17,143 bases of DNA from Bacillota bacterium. Its GTDB lineage: Bacteria; Bacillota; Clostridia; Peptostreptococcales; Anaerovoracaceae. The stretch covers positions 1 to 17,143 of the forward strand of contig JAEEPD010000077.1 in assembly GCA_016284575.1 (NCBI GenBank). The letters are read 5' to 3'. Shown here piece after piece: positions 12,489-17,143 of the stretch (within the stretch, counting starts at the first letter, position 1; every line of letters starts with the position of its first letter). Both the position numbers and the translations under genes were made by a program. The notes beneath the pieces are model-generated. The model was given only the letters and a program-made list of their open reading frames with translations, had not been told where the DNA came from and searched no databases.

Positions 12489-13079
12489 TTACTTGGAGTA
12501 GAGTTCAACGATGAGCTGCTCATCGATGGGTGTATCGATCTGCTCTCTTACGGGATCAGCCAGAACCTTGCCCTCAAGCTTGTCTCTGTCAACGGAAAGC
12601 CATGCGGGAATGCCGACTTCCATCTCTCTGATCTCCTTGAACTTGGGGGAGCTCATGCTCTTTTCCTTAACCTTGATAACATCGCCGGGCTTTACCAGGT
12701 AGGAGGGAATGTTGACCTTCTTGCCGTTAACGGTGAAGTGACCGTGGGTAACAAGCTGTCTGCCTTCTCTTCTGGTGGTGCAAAGGCCCATTCTGTAAAC
12801 TACATTATCAAGTCTTTCCTCCAGCATGATCAGAAGGTTTTCACCGGTCTTACCGGGCTTCTTGGATGCCTTAACAAATGTATTTTCGAACTGCTTCTCC
12901 AGCACGCCGTAGATGAACTTTGCTCTCTGCTTTTCTCTCAGCTGGAGACCGTAGTTGCTCATCTTTCTGTAGGAGTTTTTCTGAGAGGATCTTCTAGATT
13001 CCTTGAAAATACCCAGGTGGCTTGGATCGATCTGCAGTGCTCTGCACTTTTTGAGAATTGGATCTCTGTTTACTGCCAT
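12489..13079 (-). CDS. rpsD: 30S ribosomal protein S4 (zinc-free type)
   Basis: S4 is a primary 16S rRNA-binding protein that starts small-subunit assembly and often represses its own operon. The 196-residue product begins AVNRDPILKKCRALQIDPSHLG and lacks the four-Cys zinc site of the other S4 type. It then has KMSNYGLQLREKQRAKFIYGVLEKQF and the S4 RNA-binding domain (ERLDNVVYRMGLCTTRREGRQLVTHGHFTVNGKKVNIPSYLV). It lies in the alpha operon between rpsK and rpoA, as in clostridia, unlike B. subtilis where rpsD stands alone. AGAGG lies 9 nt before the ATG. Confidence 0.97.
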   Translation of the reverse strand: MAVNRDPILKKCRALQIDPSHLGIFKESRRSSQKNSYRKMSNYGLQLREKQRAKFIYGVLEKQFENTFVKASKKPGKTGENLLIMLEERLDNVVYRMGLCTTRREGRQLVTHGHFTVNGKKVNIPSYLVKPGDVIKVKEKSMSSPKFKEIREMEVGIPAWLSVDRDKLEGKVLADPVREQIDTPIDEQLIVELYSK

Positions 13080-13100
13080 TTCTTTTTCCTCTCTTCCTGA

Positions 13101-13496
13101 CTATACTCTTCTTCTCTTCGGGGGTCTGCATCCGTTGTGGGGGATGGGTGTGATATCCTTGATCATGGTGACCTTAAGACCGGTGGTCTCAAGGGCTCTG
13201 ATAGCAGCTTCTCTGCCGGAACCCGGTCCCTTTACATATACTTCTACATTCTGAAGACCCTCAGCAACAGCTGCCTTGGCTGCTTCTTCTGCTGCCATCT
13301 GAGCTGCGAAGGGTGTAGACTTTCTGGAACCCTTGAATCCGAGGGAACCAGCGGAGCACCAGGAAATAGCATTTCCGTTGGTGTCTGTGAGAGTAACGAG
13401 TGTATTGTTGAAGGAAGCCTGGATATGAGCCTGTCCGTTCACAATGTTCTTGCGTTCTCTTCTCTTTTTACGTACAGTTTTCTTCTGCTGTGCCAT
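13101..13496 (-). CDS. rpsK: 30S ribosomal protein S11
   Basis: S11 sits on the small-subunit platform near the mRNA exit. The 131-residue product has the basic N-terminus QQKKTVRKKRRERKNIVNG and the family core AHIQASFNNTLVTLTDTNGNAISW, GSRKSTPFAAQMAAEEAAKAA and VKGPGSGREAAIRAL, ending in ITPIPHNGCRPPKRRRV. GGAGG lies 10 nt before the ATG. It is 22 nt after rpsM and 21 nt before rpsD. Confidence 0.98.
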   Translation of the reverse strand: MAQQKKTVRKKRRERKNIVNGQAHIQASFNNTLVTLTDTNGNAISWCSAGSLGFKGSRKSTPFAAQMAAEEAAKAAVAEGLQNVEVYVKGPGSGREAAIRALETTGLKVTMIKDITPIPHNGCRPPKRRRV

Positions 13497-13518
13497 TGTT
13501 ACGCGACCTCCTTCTCAA

Positions 13519-13890
13519 TTACTTCTTCTTTGCGCGTCCAACAGTCTTCTTGGGGCCCTTGCGGGTGCGGCTGTTGTTCTTGGTGTTCTGTCCTCTGACG
13601 GGCAGATTTCTTCTGTGTCTGATTCCTCTGTAGCAGCCGATCTCCTGAAGTCTCTTGATGTTCAGGGAAACTTCTCTTCTGAGATCGCCTTCTACGATGT
13701 ACTCGGAATCGATGATCTTTCTGATGGCACCTACTTCGTCCTCGGAAAGATCCTTAACTCTGGTATCGGGGTTTACACCTGCTTCTTCCAGGATCTTCTT
13801 GGAAGTCTGCTTACCAATACCGTAGATGTAGGTAAGGCCGATTTCCACTCTCTTTTCTCTTGGAAGATCGACACCGGCTATACGAGCCAT
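13519..13890 (-). CDS. rpsM: 30S ribosomal protein S13
   Basis: S13 is in the small-subunit head and contacts the P-site tRNA and L5. The 123-residue product shows MARIAGVDLPREKRVEIGLTYIYGIGKQTSKKIL, the helix-hairpin-helix region, GCYRGIRHRRNLPVRGQNTKNNSRTRKGPKK and a basic tail. GGAGG lies 8 nt before the ATG. A 105-nt gap with a GC-rich hairpin separates it from rpmJ; the other gaps in this operon are 2-27 nt. Confidence 0.98.
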   Translation of the reverse strand: MARIAGVDLPREKRVEIGLTYIYGIGKQTSKKILEEAGVNPDTRVKDLSEDEVGAIRKIIDSEYIVEGDLRREVSLNIKRLQEIGCYRGIRHRRNLPVRGQNTKNNSRTRKGPKKTVGRAKKK

Positions 13891-13934
13891 AAATTATACC
13901 TCCTATTGTACTGCAACTATTATTATAATTTGAC

Positions 13935-13967
13935 GTGCCAACCCGGGCCGAGAGAGCCCGCCGGCAC
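13935..13967 (-). other. GC-rich hairpin between rpmJ and rpsM
   Basis: GTGCC (13935-13939) pairs with GGCAC (13963-13967), and CGGGC (13944-13948) with GCCCG (13956-13960), separated by an unequal internal loop. On the minus strand it lies 45 nt before the rpsM start and 28 nt after the rpmJ stop. No T run follows, only AT-rich sequence, so it is not a typical terminator. It may be a processing or translational control site. Confidence 0.5.
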
Positions 13968-13995
13968 ACAATACATAACTAACTTTTCAAATTCG

Positions 13996-14109
13996 TTAGC
14001 CCTGGACCTGCTTATGCTTGGGGTTTTCGCAGATGACCATTACTTTGCCGTTTCTCTTGATAACCTTGCACTTTTCGCAAATGGGCTTAACTGAAGCTCT
14101 AACTTTCAT
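13996..14109 (-). CDS. rpmJ: 50S ribosomal protein L36
   Basis: This 37-residue protein reads MKVRASVKPICEKCKVIKRN through to NPKHKQVQG. It has the zinc-binding set of the Cys-type L36: C11, C14, C27 and H33. L36 is the smallest large-subunit protein. GGAGG lies 7 nt before the ATG. It sits between infA and rpsM as usual. The zinc-containing form is present; no zinc-free paralog is in the window. Confidence 0.97.
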   Translation of the reverse strand: MKVRASVKPICEKCKVIKRNGKVMVICENPKHKQVQG

Positions 14110-14131
14110 TTTTTCTCCTCCTGTTTAAGGA

Positions 14132-14350
14132 CTATTTATCTCTCCAGGTGATCCTGCCGCGGGTGAGGTCGTAGGGGCTGAGCTCCATCTTGACTCTGTC
14201 GCCGGGAAGTATGCGGATGTAGTTCATGCGCATCTTGCCGGAGATGTGAGCAAGTACCTCGAAACCGTTTTCAAGTTTAACCTTGAACATGGCATTTGGA
14301 AGTGCCTCGAGCACTGTCCCGAATACTTCTATTGTGTCATTTTTCGCCAT
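14132..14350 (-). CDS. infA: Translation initiation factor IF-1
   Basis: IF-1 occupies the ribosomal A site during initiation. The 72-residue product is a single S1/OB domain, with MAKNDTIEVFGTVLEALPNAMFKVKLENG and the family core HISGKMRMNYIRILPGDRVKMELSPYDLTRGRI. GGAGG lies 8 nt before the ATG. It is 14 nt after map, with no KOW-domain gene between them, unlike some Bacillota. Confidence 0.98.
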   Translation of the reverse strand: MAKNDTIEVFGTVLEALPNAMFKVKLENGFEVLAHISGKMRMNYIRILPGDRVKMELSPYDLTRGRITWRDK

Positions 14351-14364
14351 TGGCAGTACCTCCT

Positions 14365-15141
14365 TTATTCAGCAAGTCTGTATCCGTCCCTGTCAATGCA
14401 GGTAAGAAGTATGGGCTCATCCTCTGTGATGACCACTGTGTTTTCATAGTGGGATGCATAGGATCCGTCGACAGTGACTGCGGTCCAGTTGTTGGACAGC
14501 ACTTCCACATCGTAATCGCCGACGGCGATCATGGGCTCCACCGCTATCACCATGCCGGGAACCAGCTTGGGACCGTGACCCGCCTTGCCGTAGTTGGGCA
14601 CTGCAGGGTCCTCGTGCATGTCCCTGCCCACGCCGTGGCCGGTGTAATCTCTGATGACAGAGAAGCCGTTGGCCTCCACGTGCGCCTGGACTGCAGCGGA
14701 GATGTCTCCTACGCGATAGCCTTTCTTACAGAACTTAAGTCCTTCGAAAAAGCTTTCCTCACAGACTCTTATGAGCTTTGCATTCGTTTCACTAATTTTT
14801 CCGACCGGATAGGTCCTTGCCGCATCGGAGTAAAAGCCCTTGTGAATGGTACCGAGGTCCACGCTCACGATATCGCCTTCCTGAAGTATCCTCTTCTTTG
14901 AAGGGATACCGTGAACCACCTCTTCGTTTACCGATACGCAGGCGCAGGCGGGGAAGCCGCCGTAGCCCTTGAATCCGGGTTTCTGACCGCTGGATCGGAT
15001 ATAATCTTCGACCCATTTGTCAATGTCCTTTGTCGAAATGCCCGGCTTTATGAATCCGGGAAGATCTCTGAGCATTTTAGCCGCAACCATTGCAGCCTCA
15101 GCCATGATCTCGATTTCGTCTTTGGATTTAATGACGATCAT
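14365..15141 (-). CDS. map: Methionine aminopeptidase, type I
   Basis: Map removes the initiator Met from new proteins. The 258-residue product has the pita-bread fold with all five metal ligands: D95 (SVDLG), D106 (YSDAART), H169 (GHGVGRDMHEDP), E202 (AVEPMI) and E233 (HYENTV), plus active-site H78 (VVHGIP). It has no N-terminal extension. The start lies 2 nt after the adk stop with only a weak GGGTG ribosome match, so it probably relies on translational coupling to adk. Confidence 0.97.
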   Translation of the reverse strand: MIVIKSKDEIEIMAEAAMVAAKMLRDLPGFIKPGISTKDIDKWVEDYIRSSGQKPGFKGYGGFPACACVSVNEEVVHGIPSKKRILQEGDIVSVDLGTIHKGFYSDAARTYPVGKISETNAKLIRVCEESFFEGLKFCKKGYRVGDISAAVQAHVEANGFSVIRDYTGHGVGRDMHEDPAVPNYGKAGHGPKLVPGMVIAVEPMIAVGDYDVEVLSNNWTAVTVDGSYASHYENTVVITEDEPILLTCIDRDGYRLAE

Positions 15142-15143
15142 TA

Positions 15144-15791
15144 TTAGTCACCCAGCTTAGCGCATATTTCATCGAATACCTCAGCCTGGCTCTGCTCGCC
15201 GTTGATGGGAGCAAGCTTGCCGCTGGCGGTGTAGTACTCGATAAGAGGACTTGTCTGCTCGTTGTAGACCTTGAAACGGTTGAGAACAGTCTCTTCGGAG
15301 TCATCTGCTCTCTGATAGACCTCGCCGCCGCAAACGTCGCACACGCCTTCAACCTTGGGAGGCATGGTGATCACGTGGTAGGGTCTTCCGCAGTTCCTGC
15401 AGACTCTTCTGCCTGTAAGTCTGGGCAGAAGCACGTCCTCGGATACTTCAATGTCTACTACGGAGTCCAATTCCTGGCCTTTGCTCTTAAGGAAATTATC
15501 AAAGTGCTCTGCCTGGAATAATGTTCTGGGGAAGCCGTCCAGAAGGTAACCGTTTGCGCAGTCCTCCTGCATGATGCGGTCCTCCACCAGGTCGCACACC
15601 AGTTCATCGGGAACCAGCAGGCCTTGGTCCATGTATTCCTTGGCCTTCTTTCCAAGAGGGGTGCCTTCCTTTACGTTAGCGCGGAAGATATCTCCTGTGG
15701 AAATGTGCGGGATATTGTATTTTTCAGCAATGCCTGTGGCCTGGGTGCCCTTGCCGGCTCCCGGGGGTCCGAGTAAAACTACTCTCTTCAT
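15144..15791 (-). CDS. adk: Adenylate kinase (zinc-LID type)
   Basis: Adenylate kinase interconverts ATP plus AMP with two ADP. The 215-residue product has the P-loop GPPGAGKGT (8-16), the AMP-binding region STGDIFRANV, DGFPRT (85-90) and a long LID. The LID carries four cysteines, C131, C134, C151 and C154, which bind zinc in Gram-positive enzymes. GGAGG lies 7 nt before the ATG. It is placed between secY and map as in most Bacillota. Confidence 0.98.
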   Translation of the reverse strand: MKRVVLLGPPGAGKGTQATGIAEKYNIPHISTGDIFRANVKEGTPLGKKAKEYMDQGLLVPDELVCDLVEDRIMQEDCANGYLLDGFPRTLFQAEHFDNFLKSKGQELDSVVDIEVSEDVLLPRLTGRRVCRNCGRPYHVITMPPKVEGVCDVCGGEVYQRADDSEETVLNRFKVYNEQTSPLIEYYTASGKLAPINGEQSQAEVFDEICAKLGD

Positions 15792-15804
15792 CTGCCTGCC
15801 TCCT

Positions 15805-17088
15805 TTACTTGAGGAATCCGCTGTAATTGCGCATTACCATCATGGACTCGATCTGCTTCATGGTGTCCAGAGCAACGCCTACGGCGATGATCAGGGAGGT
15901 ACCGCCGAAACCGATGTTCAGGCTGGTCCAGTGGGACAGAAGAGTGGGGATGGATGCTATAACAGCAAGGAACAGAGCGCTTACGATGTTCAGTCTGTTG
16001 CTTACTCTTGCGATGTAATCTGAGGTGGATTTTCCGGGTCTGATGCCGGGGATGAATCCGCCGTTGTTCTTCATCTGATCAGCGATTTCTGTCGGGTCAA
16101 AGCTGATGGCGCCGTAGAAATAGGTGAAGAAGATGATGAGCACGATCTCAAATATGAAGTAGATCCACACGCCGGGGTTGCCGTTGGGGCTGAGCCACTT
16201 GGTGACAAAGCTGGCAAATCCGGAGTTGGGAGCCATGTAGCCGATGGTCAGGGGGAGCTGGAGCAGGGAGGTGGCGAAGATTACGGGAATAACGCCAGCC
16301 TGGTTTACCTTGATAGGAATGTGGGTGCTCTGTCCGCCATACATCTTGCGGCCAACAACTCTCTTTGCATACTGTACGGGGATCTTTCTGGTACCCTCGG
16401 ATACCATGATGATTCCGATAATAACAGCCAGTGCAAATACCAGGAAGAGCACTACGGAAACGATGGAGATGGTTCCGTCGATCATGCCCTTGATGGTTCT
16501 GGAGATGCTGGTGGGGATCCTGGAAACGATACCTGCGAAGATGATCAGGGAGATACCGTTGCCAAGGCCGTTGTCATTGATCTTCTCGCCCAGCCACATG
16601 AGGAATGCGGTACCCGCAACCAGTGTCAGTACGATGACGATCTTGGAGAAGATGCTGTCATCCACAAGAACTCCTCTGAACAGGCCAAAGGTGTAGCCAA
16701 TGCCCTGGATCAGAGCCAGCACTACAGTCAGATATCTGGTGTAGGCTGCCATCTTGCGTCTGCCTTCTTCACCCTGCTTGGACAGCTCTTCCAGAGCCGG
16801 AATGGCTACTGCAAGGAGCTGCAGGATCAGGGATGCTGTAATGTAGGGAGAGATGCTCAGCGCGAAAATCGTGAAGTTGCTGAAGGATCCGCCCGAGAAG
16901 AGGTCGAAGAGGCCGAAAAGTCCGGACTCGTTGGAGTCGAACATCTGGGCCAGCAGAGCTCTGTTGATACCGGGAACGGGGATGTTGGATCCGAGTCTGA
17001 AGACGATCATCATCACAAGGGTGTAGATCATCTTAGAGCGCATTTCAGGTATCTTCCAGGCCTGTCTGATGGTTTTGAGTATACCCAT
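15805..17088 (-). CDS. secY: Protein translocase subunit SecY
   Basis: SecY is the channel of the Sec translocon in the cytoplasmic membrane. The 427-residue product has the usual length and ten membrane segments. Family landmarks are FRLGSNIPVPGIN in TM1, the plug-region GGSFSNFTIFALSISPYITASLILQLL, the QYAKRVVGRKMYGGQSTHIPIKVNQAGVIPVIFATSLL loop and the late NNGGFIPGIRPGKSTSDYI. The ATG lies 1 nt beyond the rplO stop, with its ribosome site in the rplO end, so the two are coupled. Confidence 0.98.
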   Translation of the reverse strand: MGILKTIRQAWKIPEMRSKMIYTLVMMIVFRLGSNIPVPGINRALLAQMFDSNESGLFGLFDLFSGGSFSNFTIFALSISPYITASLILQLLAVAIPALEELSKQGEEGRRKMAAYTRYLTVVLALIQGIGYTFGLFRGVLVDDSIFSKIVIVLTLVAGTAFLMWLGEKINDNGLGNGISLIIFAGIVSRIPTSISRTIKGMIDGTISIVSVVLFLVFALAVIIGIIMVSEGTRKIPVQYAKRVVGRKMYGGQSTHIPIKVNQAGVIPVIFATSLLQLPLTIGYMAPNSGFASFVTKWLSPNGNPGVWIYFIFEIVLIIFFTYFYGAISFDPTEIADQMKNNGGFIPGIRPGKSTSDYIARVSNRLNIVSALFLAVIASIPTLLSHWTSLNIGFGGTSLIIAVGVALDTMKQIESMMVMRNYSGFLK

Positions 17089-17089
17089 T

Positions 17090-17143
17090 CTAGACTACCT
17101 CTGCCTTTCCTCCTGCGGCAACGATCTTGTCGATTGCGCTGTC
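17090..17143 (-). CDS. rplO: 50S ribosomal protein L15 (C-terminal end only)
   Basis: Only the last 17 codons and the TAG stop are in the window, reading DSAIDKIVAAGGKAEVV. This matches the typical L15 ending (A-I-E-A-A-G-G-K-V-E-V) and the expected place just before secY. The rest lies beyond the right edge. Confidence 0.85.
   Translation of the reverse strand, partial: DSAIDKIVAAGGKAEVV

Overview
The window looks like chromosomal DNA from an anaerobic member of the Bacillota, most likely class Clostridia. The main clue is the gene order secY-adk-map-infA-rpmJ-rpsM-rpsK-rpsD-rpoA-rplQ, with rpsD (a zinc-free type S4) inside the operon. An anaerobe-type iron regulon (feoA-feoA-feoB with a DtxR-type repressor), a Cys-rich flavodoxin-like reductase and near-consensus sigma-A promoters agree with this. 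The family cannot be fixed from sequence alone. Codon use is even across the window. I see no insertion sequence, phage gene, CRISPR array, tRNA or rRNA.

Layout. (1) 1-2462, minus strand: a ferrous iron uptake operon of two different feoA genes and feoB; feoB runs off the left edge. (2) 2463-2698: a dense control region with a consensus feo promoter, a divergent promoter for the regulator, and four copies of a 16-bp GTTAGC-N4-GCTAAC type operator. A fifth copy lies just before feoB. (3) 2699-3824, plus strand: a short DtxR-family repressor whose iron-type metal ligands can be read directly, overlapping by 8 nt an aspartate dehydrogenase-like oxidoreductase. (4) 3879-4988, minus: mnmA (tRNA 2-thiouridylase), convergent across a shared terminator. 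(5) 5268-9557: two TetR-type regulators on the plus strand alternating with a cytosolic M28 metallopeptidase and a BrnQ-type branched-chain amino acid carrier on the minus strand; each convergent pair shares a bidirectional terminator. Similar operator-like sequences lie at the peptidase and carrier promoters, which suggests one peptide/amino-acid nutrition regulon. (6) 9831-10891, minus: a two-gene redox unit of a pyridoxamine-phosphate-oxidase-fold protein and a flavodoxin-like FMN reductase with an Fe-S-type cysteine cluster. (7) 10949-17143, minus: the end of the spc/alpha ribosomal protein operon (rplO partial to rplQ), ending in a structured 3' region and a strong terminator.

The most notable points are the iron-control region (five sites, one filling the spacer of a perfect promoter), the oxidoreductase translationally coupled to the iron repressor but apparently lacking the family's catalytic histidine, a very acidic extracytoplasmic insertion in FeoB, a shared operator motif at the M28 and brnQ promoters, a 27-bp repeat found at 5127 and 9754, and the folded rplQ 3' region bounded by a 10-bp direct repeat.
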